The position numbers and the translations under genes are program-made. The notes below the pieces were generated by a model. The model was not told the DNA's origin and searched no databases. It saw only the letters and a program-made list of their open reading frames with translations. Positions 1 to 7,165 of a stretch of 38,500 nucleotides of DNA are shown piece after piece. The stretch is from an uncultured Eubacterium sp. (GTDB lineage: Bacteria; Bacillota_A; Clostridia; Lachnospirales; Lachnospiraceae), in contig CAOKJJ010000025.1 of NCBI GenBank assembly GCA_948468465.1, positions 1 to 38,500 on the forward strand, written 5' to 3'. How positions within the stretch are numbered: the stretch's first letter is position 1; each line of letters opens with the position of its first letter.

Positions 1-35
1 ACTACGCGACGCGACCGGACGCAGCCACTACGTCC

Positions 36-124
36 ATGCAGAATGTTTAGGGATTCTTAACATTCTGGAGTAGGAGCCGAAATCCAGGCCCCGCCCCTCA
101 TCCAGCGTCCGCATAGCCACCATT
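36..124. repeat. Intergenic repeat family II, copy 1
   Basis: This stretch is shared almost base for base with 27728-27797 and more loosely with 6064-6158. It opens with a hairpin, CAGAATGTT paired with AACATTCTG around a 9-11 nt loop, followed by a GC-rich tail ending in CATCCAGCGTCCG. An outer complementary pair (CCGGACGC near 15-22 and GCGTCCGC near 105-112) suggests that the folded unit begins a little before the shared core. It lies downstream of the leftward phosphatase gene. No coding potential is seen. It could be a REP-like or MITE-like element. Confidence 0.7.
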
Positions 125-159
125 TCATCCGGGTGAGAATATTTATAAGCAATTGCGTT

Positions 160-990
160 TTATAGTGTATGAAATATTGGCTTCATCCTGTCATATGTGC
201 AAAAGTGCTGAAATCCTATCGAATGCAGCAGCTTTTTTCCCTCTTGTATGTAGGTGCCTAACTGTTCCGGTTTATGGCTGTCACTCCCAATTGTGATAAT
301 TTTCCCTCCAAGATGATGATACAGTTTTAATATTTCTGTGGAGGGTGTTGTATCTGACAGGCCATATCTATGGAATGAGGTATTTAACTCAATTCCTTTT
401 CCGTCAGAAATTGCAGTTTTGAGTATATCCGTTACAAACGGCTTTATCTTTTCGAATGGATACAGCCCTGCTTCATCGTACCTTGTAATTAAGTCCATAT
501 GTCCGATAACGCTATAATTTTTATACCGTCGGACCAGTTCCAGCATCTCACTGTAGTAACGCTCGTGATATTCCTGCTGTGTTTTTCCGGTTTGAAAATC
601 CTGTGTCCAAAATTCTTTATTATCTATCTGATGGACAGACAAAATAATAAAATCAAATTTGTATTTACTGAATAGCTGTTCAAACTGCGGGATAGTATGC
701 ACCTGTATCCCAAATTCCAATCCTGTTTTTAATGCAATCCTGTCACCGTAAAGAACCTGCATTTCTTTTATTTTTTCCATATACTGAGGGTAACACACAT
801 TCGCAAGGGGTTCTCCGTTTCGATATTCTATCTTTTTTCCGCTGTCCCAATCGCATTTTACGCCATAATCCACATGGTCTGTAAAGCATATCTCATCCAG
901 ACCCATCTTGATTGCATCTGTTACAACCTCTTCCATCGGATAGATGGAGTCATCGCTGTATTCCGTATGTACATGATAATCCGCTAACAT
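160..990 (-). CDS. hisJ: Histidinol-phosphatase, HisJ/PHP family
   Basis: A 276-residue PHP-domain phosphohydrolase, predicted to hydrolyse L-histidinol phosphate in histidine biosynthesis. It is a cytoplasmic metal-dependent enzyme. The metal-binding motifs appear in the usual order: HVH near residues 6-8, TDH in the FTDHVD segment, the GLEFGI glutamate, SVHQ, GHMD and the C-terminal GSDSH. The length matches the family. The ATG is preceded by AAGGAGG with 5-6 nt spacing, and a TATAAT-like -10 box lies at 1033-1038 on this strand. No other his genes are nearby, so the substrate could be another phosphate ester. The gene stands alone, with a repeat element just downstream. Confidence 0.88.
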   Translation of the reverse strand: MLADYHVHTEYSDDSIYPMEEVVTDAIKMGLDEICFTDHVDYGVKCDWDSGKKIEYRNGEPLANVCYPQYMEKIKEMQVLYGDRIALKTGLEFGIQVHTIPQFEQLFSKYKFDFIILSVHQIDNKEFWTQDFQTGKTQQEYHERYYSEMLELVRRYKNYSVIGHMDLITRYDEAGLYPFEKIKPFVTDILKTAISDGKGIELNTSFHRYGLSDTTPSTEILKLYHHLGGKIITIGSDSHKPEQLGTYIQEGKKLLHSIGFQHFCTYDRMKPIFHTL

Positions 991-1111
991 TTTTCTCCTC
1001 CTTGATTGACGCCATATTGATTTTTCGCTATAATTATACTGTTTCTTCTATCGGAAATATATCAATATTCTTTTGATTATTATAACAATCCTGCAAAAAA
1101 GGTGGTGCAAG

Positions 1112-1264
1112 ATGAGCATCTTCATTGATTTAAAAGAAGACAACTCCGAGAAAGTTCCTTATGATCATGCCGAATATCCTATTTATATACGTTCTGCCTG
1201 CCTTAGCAGCTATCCGGATTATGCCGCTCCTGATTCTAAAGGAACTAGTACTGCATATGATTGA
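1112..1264 (+). pseudogene. Truncated N-terminus of an AraC-family regulator
   Basis: A 50-residue reading frame starts after GGTGGTGCAAG and stops at 1262-1264. The N-terminal part, ending SSYPDYAAP, resembles the start of AraC-type regulators with a cupin sensing domain, where the next residues are normally an SHWHDD-like metal or ligand motif. Here the match ends and unrelated residues (DSKGTSTAYD) lead to the stop. The cupin core and both helix-turn-helix motifs are missing. This suggests a deletion remnant, though a small independent peptide cannot be ruled out. The family call is from memory of typical sequences. Confidence 0.5.
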
Positions 1265-1293
1265 AAAATGGAAAATATTGTGCAATATTCACA

Positions 1294-1322
1294 TTGCCAA
1301 ACGTAAACCTGCATGCTAAAAT
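1294..1322 (+). promoter_or_regulatory. Promoter for the HPr-like gene
   Basis: TTGCCA at 1294-1299 and TAAAAT at 1317-1322 are separated by 17 bp. Transcription would begin about 50 bp before the ATG at 1380. A short GCCGCACTTGCGGC hairpin lies between the promoter and the ribosome binding site. Confidence 0.6.
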
Positions 1323-1379
1323 AAACTCTGTTAAAAAATCAAACAGATGCCGCACTTGCGGCAGAATGGAGGTTTCACC

Positions 1380-1625
1380 ATGAAAATGAAAATGTACCGT
1401 ATTGAAGATCCTGAAAAATTTCTGGAATTAGTCAATCAATGCAAAGGAGACGTAGAACTTGTATCCGAGCAGGGCGACCGCCTGAATTTAAAATCGGAAC
1501 TGACAAAATACATCGCGATCAGTAAACTTTTCTCAGACAATACTTTTATCAATCAGATGGAGCTGGTTGCTTCTGATCCGGATGATGTCAAATTCCTTTT
1601 ACAATACATGATGGAAGGCAAATAA
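1380..1625 (+). CDS. Small HPr-like protein, function unknown
   Basis: An 81-residue cytoplasmic protein. I chose the ATG at 1380 because AATGGAGG lies 7 nt upstream; the longer frame from 1347 would run through the hairpin and ribosome binding site. The order of elements (FLELVNQCKGDVELV, then LNLKSELTKYIAISKLF, then MELVASDPDDVKFLLQYM) follows the pattern of the HPr phosphocarrier fold: central strand, NxKS turn, and a C-terminal acidic helix. The N-terminal His15 loop (GLHARPA) is absent, so it could not act as a normal phosphocarrier. Similar short proteins are common as hypotheticals in Clostridia. The fold assignment is an inference. It has its own promoter and terminator. Confidence 0.6.
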   Translation: MKMKMYRIEDPEKFLELVNQCKGDVELVSEQGDRLNLKSELTKYIAISKLFSDNTFINQMELVASDPDDVKFLLQYMMEGK

Positions 1626-1632
1626 TTGTTCA

Positions 1633-1671
1633 GAAAAAGGGCATCTGCACGCTGCAGAATGCCCTTTTTTC
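1633..1671. terminator. Bidirectional intrinsic terminator
   Basis: The stem GGGCAT-CTGCA pairs with TGCAG-ATGCCC, with one bulged A and a 3-nt loop, flanked by A5 on the left and T6 on the right. It can end both the rightward HPr-like gene and the leftward DUF1622 gene. Confidence 0.85.
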
Positions 1672-1679
1672 AAGCCCTT

Positions 1680-2003
1680 TTACTCAATTCCTTTTTCTTC
1701 TTCTTTAATCTCCCAATGAATCAGAAATGTAAGCGCTGCACGCAGTACGATAATGCCTGCTACCGTACCGATTTCCTGCCATTCACGCACGACAACCGTA
1801 CGCAGTATCTCGCTGCCAAGCTTAAATTCCAGCCCCATGGCAAGCCCTTTTGCCAGCGTCAGCTTCGTCGCCGCAGAGCGCTTTAAATACAGGTAAAATC
1901 CCTGCAGGCCAGAAAAAATAATAATGCCGACTCCGATAAATTCAAAGATCAAAATTGCAATTTCCACGATATGACGAAGCAGTTCTTCCAGCAAAAGAAT
2001 CAT
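1680..2003 (-). CDS. DUF1622 family membrane protein
   Basis: A 107-residue integral membrane protein. The start at 2003 has a GGGGAT sequence 7 nt upstream; the in-frame ATG five codons earlier lacks a good site. One long hydrophobic segment (about residues 10-36, rich in I, F and G) is followed by a conserved basic and polar stretch (KLTLAKGLAMGLEFKLGSEILRTVVVREW) and a second hydrophobic segment (VAGIIVLRAALTFLI). This arrangement is typical of DUF1622. No enzymatic motif is visible and the function is unknown. It lies just downstream of the GH3 gene on the same strand, with a 59-bp gap. Confidence 0.75.
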   Translation of the reverse strand: MILLLEELLRHIVEIAILIFEFIGVGIIIFSGLQGFYLYLKRSAATKLTLAKGLAMGLEFKLGSEILRTVVVREWQEIGTVAGIIVLRAALTFLIHWEIKEEEKGIE

Positions 2004-2062
2004 GTGTATATCCCCCATTTTTTATATTCCACAGACAACAAATCTATGTAAGCAGCAATCCT

Positions 2063-4465
2063 TTAATCCAGCTTCAGAATAAGCTCCAGCACTCTGCGTG
2101 CGCATACTGCCATTTCTTCTCTTGTTATCAGCCCTTTGTCCAAAGCTTCCAGTACACGTTCCGGATATCCGGTACCCATTTTAATATCATTACCTGCTTT
2201 GATCTCTTTATAATGTTCGCCTTTTGTCCACCAATCTGTCGTAATGACTCCCTGATAGCCCCATTCCGCGCGCAGAATACCGTCCAGCAAATCTTTGCAT
2301 TCTGACGCGCGGGCGCCGTTCACCAGATTATAAGACGTCATCAGCACCCACGGCTGCGCCTGTTTCACGCAGATTTCAAATCCTTTTAGATAAATCTCAC
2401 GCAGCGCACGCTCGGATACACGCGAATCGCTGTTCTTCCGGTTTGTCTCTTTGTTATTGCATGCAAAGTGCTTGATCGTAGCGCCAATGTTTTGTGACTG
2501 TATCCCTTCTACCATAGCTGCCGCTATCGTCCCTGTCAAAACCGGATCCTCGGAATAATATTCAAAATTTCTTCCGCAAAGCGGGCTTCTGTGAATATTC
2601 ATGGCAGGCGCCAGCCAGACAGAAATATTGTTTTCTTTTACTTCCATCGCTGCCGCACGGCCGACTTCTTTTACCAGCAGCGGGTTCCAGGTGGCTGCAA
2701 GCATCGTGGCGCAAGGCCATGCGGTCGTATATACGCCGCATTCAGGCGCAATGCGAAGTCCTGCCGGCCCGTCCGCAGTCATCACATTCGGCACACCGTA
2801 GTCCGCAAGATTTCCAAATCCAAACGTATTGGCTACTCCCAGATTCGGCTGCCCTCCTAACAGCTCTGCCAGTTCCGCGTCCGAAAGCTGCGCTAAAAAT
2901 TCCTCGATGCCAGCCTTTTTTTCAGCTACATCATCCAAAACGATATGATCTGTTTTTCCCCATACCTGGCGGCGTTCCGTTTGACGTACCATAGGCGCTA
3001 TGCCTTCTGTCTCATCATCGCTCCAGCCAAGTCCGTTTTCCATAAAATCATGCGGTGTTGTCTGCTCCAGTTGTTCATAAGAGCCATCGGAAAGCATCCG
3101 TTTGCTAAGATTTGTCGGAGCGGCTTTTTGTGAAAGCTGTTCGGTCATCCGGGTTTCATCCACGATATATACAAAATCTATCATCACCGCATCCCGCACG
3201 GAGCTGCCTGCATAAAAACAATACATCCCTTCTTCTAACACATACGCGGATTTCGCAACTTTTCCGGTATCATCATAGGAAGCCATGCTATCTACCGGAA
3301 ATGTAATGGTAAGCGTCTGCTTCTCACCCGGCTTTAACAAATCCGTCTTTTGATACGCGGCAAGCTCTCTCGCAGGCTTTCCTAAAAGTCCCTGCGGCGC
3401 TCCGTAATAAATCTGAACGACTTCTTTGCCTGAGACATCTCCTGTGTTTTTTACTTGTATGCCTATGCAGATCTGTCCGTCTTTTTCCCCAGCCCAGAGC
3501 ACCCCGATCTGAAACTTTGTATAAGAAAGGCCAAATCCAAACGGATAATTCACATGAATGTCTTCATGCTTCATCGTTTCAAAATAACGATATCCTACGT
3601 AAATATCTTCGGTATATTCCACATAATCCACAGAATCATGAAAACCGTTCGTGGACGGGTAATCTTCCAGCTTTGCCGCAAATGTATCCGGAAGCCTGCC
3701 TGAAGGACTTTCTTCTCCCAGCAGAATATCCGCCATCGCCAGACCGCCTTCCATACCGCCCTGCCATGCCAAAAGGGCTGCAGGTATTTTGTCATTATGC
3801 GCAAACCAGCTCGTATCTACCATGCCGCCGACATTTAAAACGACAACGACGTCACGAAAATTTTCGCAGACAGCATCCACCATTGCCTGTTCCGCATTCG
3901 TCAAATAATAATCCCCATTTTCGAAAATCTTTTTACTTAGCTCAGCCTGCGCAATCTCACTTGGAAACGCACCTTCATAAGCTACACTTTTTCTGTCCCA
4001 TCCTTCTGCTGAAAAACGGCTGATTACAATGACCGCCAAATCCGCCTGTTTTTTCGCCTCTGCCAAAAGCTGTGCCGGAACCTCCGGTTCTACGGTCATC
4101 CCAGGCACAGCGCCGTTATCATACTGCATTTTTACATTTTGCTTATAAAACTGTGCTAACGGTTCAAAAATTTCCGCCGCGTCTTCCCTTTTTTTCAGGC
4201 CGTCATAAAGATTATATACATGAGAAACGGTTACATCTCCGCTCCCTCCGCCGCCTTTTACATAATCAAAAACACCTTTGCCGAACAGTGCAAGCCGTTT
4301 TCCCTTTTTCACCGGAAGAACTTCTCTGTCATTTTTTAAAAGCACAATGCCCTCTCTGCCCGCCTGACGCGCTAACGCCAGATGCGGCAAAGACGCTGTA
4401 ACTTTCGTCTGTCCCTCTCCCAATGGCAAATTCGGCTGAAATCTTGCCCTTGTCCACTTTTTCAT
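2063..4465 (-). CDS. Circularly permuted GH3 beta-glycosidase
   Basis: An 800-residue glycoside hydrolase family 3 enzyme, probably a beta-glucosidase acting on plant or dietary glycosides. The domain order is reversed from the usual one. The GH3 C-terminal alpha/beta sandwich comes first (about residues 30-330, including SAEGWDR around 153-158, candidate acid/base E154). A fibronectin-III-like domain follows (about 340-440), and the (beta/alpha)8 barrel comes last (about 530-790). The barrel contains KHF, RNFEYYSEDP and ITTDWW, with candidate nucleophile D744. Such inverted GH3 enzymes are known from Ruminococcus and Butyrivibrio. There is no signal peptide, so it probably acts on imported oligosaccharides. 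The start at 4465 has GGAGGG 8 nt upstream; an in-frame ATG seven codons earlier lacks one. Confidence 0.9.
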   Translation of the reverse strand: MKKWTRARFQPNLPLGEGQTKVTASLPHLALARQAGREGIVLLKNDREVLPVKKGKRLALFGKGVFDYVKGGGGSGDVTVSHVYNLYDGLKKREDAAEIFEPLAQFYKQNVKMQYDNGAVPGMTVEPEVPAQLLAEAKKQADLAVIVISRFSAEGWDRKSVAYEGAFPSEIAQAELSKKIFENGDYYLTNAEQAMVDAVCENFRDVVVVLNVGGMVDTSWFAHNDKIPAALLAWQGGMEGGLAMADILLGEESPSGRLPDTFAAKLEDYPSTNGFHDSVDYVEYTEDIYVGYRYFETMKHEDIHVNYPFGFGLSYTKFQIGVLWAGEKDGQICIGIQVKNTGDVSGKEVVQIYYGAPQGLLGKPARELAAYQKTDLLKPGEKQTLTITFPVDSMASYDDTGKVAKSAYVLEEGMYCFYAGSSVRDAVMIDFVYIVDETRMTEQLSQKAAPTNLSKRMLSDGSYEQLEQTTPHDFMENGLGWSDDETEGIAPMVRQTERRQVWGKTDHIVLDDVAEKKAGIEEFLAQLSDAELAELLGGQPNLGVANTFGFGNLADYGVPNVMTADGPAGLRIAPECGVYTTAWPCATMLAATWNPLLVKEVGRAAAMEVKENNISVWLAPAMNIHRSPLCGRNFEYYSEDPVLTGTIAAAMVEGIQSQNIGATIKHFACNNKETNRKNSDSRVSERALREIYLKGFEICVKQAQPWVLMTSYNLVNGARASECKDLLDGILRAEWGYQGVITTDWWTKGEHYKEIKAGNDIKMGTGYPERVLEALDKGLITREEMAVCARRVLELILKLD

Positions 4466-4574
4466 CAATCTGACCCTCCATTTCAAATTAAAATCCTATG
4501 CATCTGATTATAACAGATTTTGGATGCTTTTCAAGGTATTATGCTTTTTTATCCAAAAGGGACAGCAGGTCTGA

Positions 4575-4711
4575 TGTAACAGTTCAGATAACCCTTGAAC
4601 TGTTACGCATCCGGCCATTGAAAATCGCTTCGCGATGGGCCGGATGTCTGCAGCCGCTAAATTTTCATACGGTCTGCGCAGTAAATGCGCAGACCTACCT
4701 GAACTGTTACA
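4575..4711. mobile_element. MITE-like structured element, copy A
   Basis: A 137-bp non-coding element with terminal inverted repeats TGTAACAGTTCAG / CTGAACTGTTACA and no reading frame. It contains three hairpins: the left 31-nt palindrome (11-bp stem), a GCATCCGGCC...GGCCGGATG stem with an inner ATCGCTTCGCGAT hairpin, and GGTCTGCGCA...TGCGCAGACC. It is flanked by direct repeats GTCTGA (4569-4574 and 4712-4717), which look like a target duplication. The right end abuts the stop codon of the recombinase gene. A near-identical copy lies in reverse orientation at 19564-19698. Confidence 0.8.
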
Positions 4712-4717
4712 GTCTGA

Positions 4718-5644
4718 TTACCCTGAAATGTGAAAATCTTTCCTCGGATGCTTCGATACCAAAATATCCCGCTGCTTCGCCATCGCAACATGCGTATAAA
4801 TTTCTGTAATATGAATCGAACTGTGCCCCAGCATTTCCTGAATATACCGGATATCTACATCTGCCTCCAGCAGGCTTGTTGCAAACGTATGACGGAACAT
4901 ATGGGGCGTAATATGATACTCTATCTCAGCAATCGCCGTATATTTATTAATCATCCTGCGGACAGACTGATCCGACAGAGGCCTTCCTGCCCAGTTCACA
5001 AAAAAATTCCCGCACCCGGAGATTTTATTTGCAAAAGCATTCCGGTACGATTCCAGTACCTGAATCACATCGTTGCTGCCAATCTGAATCCTTCGCTCCT
5101 TTGAACCTTTTCCATAGATGAGTATCGTTTTATCGAGCAGGTCCACATCCGCTGATTCTAAAGAACACAATTCCGAAATCCGCATTCCGGTAGCAAACAG
5201 CAATTCGATAACTGCAATATCCCTCAGAGAGGTGTTTTTCTGATAATTCGTCACCGCATTCGCATGCTCCTGGTACATCACAGACAGCAGTTTTTCAACG
5301 GTATGAAGCGGAATGGTCTTTGGCAAAGTTACGGGCTCCCGGAACCGCACCTGTATTTTATTGAACGGATTCCACTCAATCATTTCCCTGTACTCAAAAT
5401 AATGGAACACTGCTTTGAGCGATGCAATTTTCCGTTTCACTGTTTTCGGCTTATATTTTTTATGCAGCCCTGTAATAAAATCTTCCAGCACAGCAGGCGT
5501 TACCTCGCATAACTCTGCAGGCAGGACCGCCTGATGGAACTGCGTCAAATCAATCCGGTATGCCTTCAGCGTTTTTTTATCCAGTCTCTTCTGATACTGG
5601 CAGTAATCCAGATAGCCGTCTATGTATGTCTGCAAACTGCTCAT
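4718..5644 (-). CDS. Tyrosine recombinase, XerC/D type (candidate invertase)
   Basis: A 308-residue site-specific recombinase. The N-terminal core-binding SAM-like domain (about 1-95) is followed by the catalytic domain with the full active site: R155 in ATGMRISEL, K179 in YGKGSKER, H248 and R251 in HMFRHTFA, H274 in LGHSSI and nucleophile Y283 in EIYTHVA. It is therefore expected to be active. The start has AAAGGAGGG 7-8 nt upstream. The gene reads away from an inverted-repeat segment (5945-6205) and the toxin operon. Its position, and the orientation of the promoter at 5945-5973, suggest that it inverts that segment. It differs from the housekeeping Xer role only by context, so a phage or island integrase remains possible. 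Its stop lies 6 nt from a MITE-like element. Confidence 0.88.
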   Translation of the reverse strand: MSSLQTYIDGYLDYCQYQKRLDKKTLKAYRIDLTQFHQAVLPAELCEVTPAVLEDFITGLHKKYKPKTVKRKIASLKAVFHYFEYREMIEWNPFNKIQVRFREPVTLPKTIPLHTVEKLLSVMYQEHANAVTNYQKNTSLRDIAVIELLFATGMRISELCSLESADVDLLDKTILIYGKGSKERRIQIGSNDVIQVLESYRNAFANKISGCGNFFVNWAGRPLSDQSVRRMINKYTAIAEIEYHITPHMFRHTFATSLLEADVDIRYIQEMLGHSSIHITEIYTHVAMAKQRDILVSKHPRKDFHISG

Positions 5645-5944
5645 AAAATTCCCTCCTTTTTTAGAAAACTACGTCTGATTCCATAAAAAAGCGGCCTGCA
5701 GGCTTTTATTCTCGCACACCGCCGCCAGACGGCGCTGTCACATCATTTGTAAATCAAACAGACAGATTCGCAACTATAATAAAATAACACAACAAACCTG
5801 CCTTTTCCCTCGGCAGCACTCATTCTGCTTTCCATAGTTTACCACAAATCCACCCATCCGTACCATGAAATATACACAGATACACATCCAGGACGGTAGA
5901 ACGTGTGGCGCCGGAAGCTTTCTATACCGGGAAAAAAGCGGACA
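5645..5944 (-). other. Long leader between invertible promoter and recombinase
   Basis: About 300 bp with no credible gene. The promoter at 5945-5973 would transcribe leftward through it into the recombinase. On that strand it contains a CGCCG-loop-CGGCG hairpin near 5719-5733 and an AAAAGC...GCTTTT hairpin around a GCCTGCAGGC palindrome near 5687-5707. Either could attenuate expression. The second resembles a weak terminator only 45 nt before the start codon. A TATTATAG-like -10 near 5775-5782 could be an independent recombinase promoter, but I see no matching -35. Confidence 0.4.
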
Positions 5945-5962
5945 ATAATACAACATTATCCT
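5945..5962 (-). repeat. Left 18-bp inverted repeat (IRL)
   Basis: On the minus strand this reads AGGATAATGTTGTATTAT, an exact match to the plus strand at 6188-6205. The identity ends sharply on both sides. It is the predicted recombination site and also supplies the -10 hexamer of the promoter. Confidence 0.88.
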
Positions 5963-5973
5963 ACGCATGTCAA
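5945..5973 (-). promoter_or_regulatory. Leftward near-consensus promoter spanning IRL
   Basis: The minus strand has TTGACA (5968-5973), a 17-bp spacer (5951-5967) and TATTAT (5945-5950). This is an almost perfect sigma-A promoter. The -10 lies in the inverted repeat and the -35 inside the invertible segment, so inversion uncouples them and re-forms the promoter at the other repeat. Confidence 0.8.
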
Positions 5974-6013
5974 TAACAAAAAATAATTTACCTGCCATGG
6001 CCATCCATCCGGT

Positions 6014-6044
6014 GTAACAGTTCAGATAACCCTTGAACTGTTAC
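6014..6044. repeat. Solo 31-nt palindrome of the MITE-like family, copy C
   Basis: Identical to the first 31 nt of the element at 4576. The 11-bp stem GTAACAGTTCA pairs with TGAACTGTTAC around a 9-nt loop. TCCGGT occurs on both sides (6008-6013 and 6047-6052). It lies inside the invertible segment. No T-tract follows on either strand, so it is not an ordinary terminator, though it may insulate the -35 from upstream transcription. Confidence 0.8.
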
Positions 6045-6063
6045 CGTCCGGTACCACATAGTA

Positions 6064-6158
6064 AATGCAGAATGCTTAGGGCTTCTTAACATTCTGCAGC
6101 GGAGCAGGAAACCAGGATATCTCCCCGCCATCCGGCCTCCGAAAGGCCATAAACAAAC
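6064..6158. repeat. Intergenic repeat family II, copy 2 (diverged)
   Basis: It shares the opening hairpin (CAGAATGC...CATTCTG) and general layout with the copy at 36-124, but differs at many positions in the GC-rich tail, which here ends in a CCGGCCTCCGAAAGGCC fold. It lies inside the invertible segment, between the solo palindrome and the right inverted repeat. Confidence 0.6.
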
Positions 6159-6187
6159 CATAGTCCAGCACCAGCCTCTTTAAACGA

Positions 6188-6205
6188 AGGATAATGTTGT
6201 ATTAT
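6188..6205 (+). repeat. Right 18-bp inverted repeat (IRR)
   Basis: AGGATAATGTTGTATTAT, the exact reverse complement of 5945-5962. Its TATTAT end (6200-6205) faces the toxin operon. It would act as the -10 box only when the segment is in the opposite orientation. Confidence 0.88.
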
Positions 6206-6247
6206 ACATCATGTAAGAACTCACCAGACACCCAGAAAGGAGTACGC

Positions 6248-7165
6248 ATGACACCTTCATTTTCAATCCAGTTCCAGGCAGACCGCTTTCTACGAATCTG
6301 CCGCTATGCACAGGTCAGCCTTGACTTGCCTCGCCTGTTTTACAACGCACTGTCCCTGCTGGACAGCCAGGAAGGGAGCGACAGTTTCCATCTGCTGTTC
6401 CAGTTCCAGTCGCTGTGCCACGAATGGAACAGCCTGTCTGGCGAAACCGTAAAGCTGCTGCAGAATCTCTCAGCATATGGAGCGCACCTGTCGCATTTTT
6501 GCAGGGAAGAAGCTGCCGTCATCAAAGCCCTTCCGCCTGCGGAACAGTGCCGGACAGGCCTCCTGCCTGACAATATGCACGCTGCCCTGTGCGATATGCA
6601 CAGACAGGCTGTCAGACAGGCGCAGGACAGCCTTCGTTTCCAGCATAAAGCCGACAGTATCCGAAGATGCGCGGAAAACGACCTCCAGCCCCAGGCAGCT
6701 GTTTTTAAGAAAATGCTGGATGCACAGCCATCTTTAGCTTTCAAAAGCCAGTGGATCGAATTTGAAATCCCACACTGCGGTTTTCTGAAGGATAATCCCG
6801 TTATTTCCAGCCTCATCCGGGATTTGGAAAACGCTACCTCTGAGAGTGAAGCCAGAAGTATCTGGGACGGGCTGCAGGAAACCGCGCAGTCCCTATGGTC
6901 AGGCGTACAGGATGCTTTTACCCATATGGGCGCGCTGGATGAAGAGCTCGCAGGAGCCGGCTCGGATATCCGCCAGCTGAATGCCCTGTGGACCTCTGCC
7001 GGCCAGTATCTGGACAGCATCCGGCAGACGCTGTCTGCCGCGCTGGACAGCGGACGGCTCCTCACCATCCGCAGCCAGCTGGAGCTGTGTGCATCCCAAT
7101 GGGAAAGCATTGCCTGGTCCTGCCAGGATTTTGCAGCACAGCTGACCGCAGAAAAGAATAGGTAA
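6248..7165 (+). CDS. Unknown helical protein, first gene of toxin operon
   Basis: A 305-residue, largely alpha-helical protein that I do not recognise. The start at 6248 has AAAGGAG 5 nt upstream; the frame is open 18 codons further up, but that would run into the inverted repeat. There is no signal peptide and no clear transmembrane segment. The sequence is rich in Q, S, L and A, with heptad-like helices, eleven cysteines and a short, less helical stretch near residues 165-175 (WIEFEIPHCGFL). Given the pore-forming subunits downstream, it may be a third helical toxin component, a chaperone or an immunity factor. It is separated from the XaxA-like gene by 34 bp. Expression should depend on inversion of the upstream segment. 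Confidence 0.75.
   Translation: MTPSFSIQFQADRFLRICRYAQVSLDLPRLFYNALSLLDSQEGSDSFHLLFQFQSLCHEWNSLSGETVKLLQNLSAYGAHLSHFCREEAAVIKALPPAEQCRTGLLPDNMHAALCDMHRQAVRQAQDSLRFQHKADSIRRCAENDLQPQAAVFKKMLDAQPSLAFKSQWIEFEIPHCGFLKDNPVISSLIRDLENATSESEARSIWDGLQETAQSLWSGVQDAFTHMGALDEELAGAGSDIRQLNALWTSAGQYLDSIRQTLSAALDSGRLLTIRSQLELCASQWESIAWSCQDFAAQLTAEKNR

Larger units (their letters stand above)
5945..6205. promoter_or_regulatory. Predicted invertible promoter segment
   Basis: The 225-bp segment 5963-6187 is bounded by perfect 18-bp inverted repeats. Each repeat carries TATTAT at its outer end. Only one -35 box (TTGACA) exists, 5 bp inside the left repeat, so the complete promoter points left in this orientation. 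Inversion maps that -35 to 6177-6182 on the plus strand, 17 bp before TATTAT at 6200-6205. The start point would then be near 6212, about 36 nt before the toxin operon ATG at 6248. At present the bases at 6177-6182 are TCTTTA, not a usable -35. The segment also holds one copy of each intergenic repeat family. Layout and adjacent recombinase match known invertible promoters of gut bacteria. Confidence 0.8.

Noticed and set aside
4575..4711. Integron attC site next to the integrase
   Set aside because: The core motifs RYYYAAC/GTTRRRY are not in place, there is no cassette array, and the recombinase lacks the extra integron-integrase patch as far as I can see.
5774..6004. A 76-codon leftward frame running through the invertible segment
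   Set aside because: It has no ribosome binding site, crosses an inverted repeat and promoter boxes, and its residue content (Cys, Arg and aromatic runs) looks random.
6177..6205. A working rightward promoter in the drawn orientation
   Set aside because: TATTAT is present at 6200-6205, but the -35 position reads TCTTTA, with only two matches to TTGACA, and no extended -10 is present.
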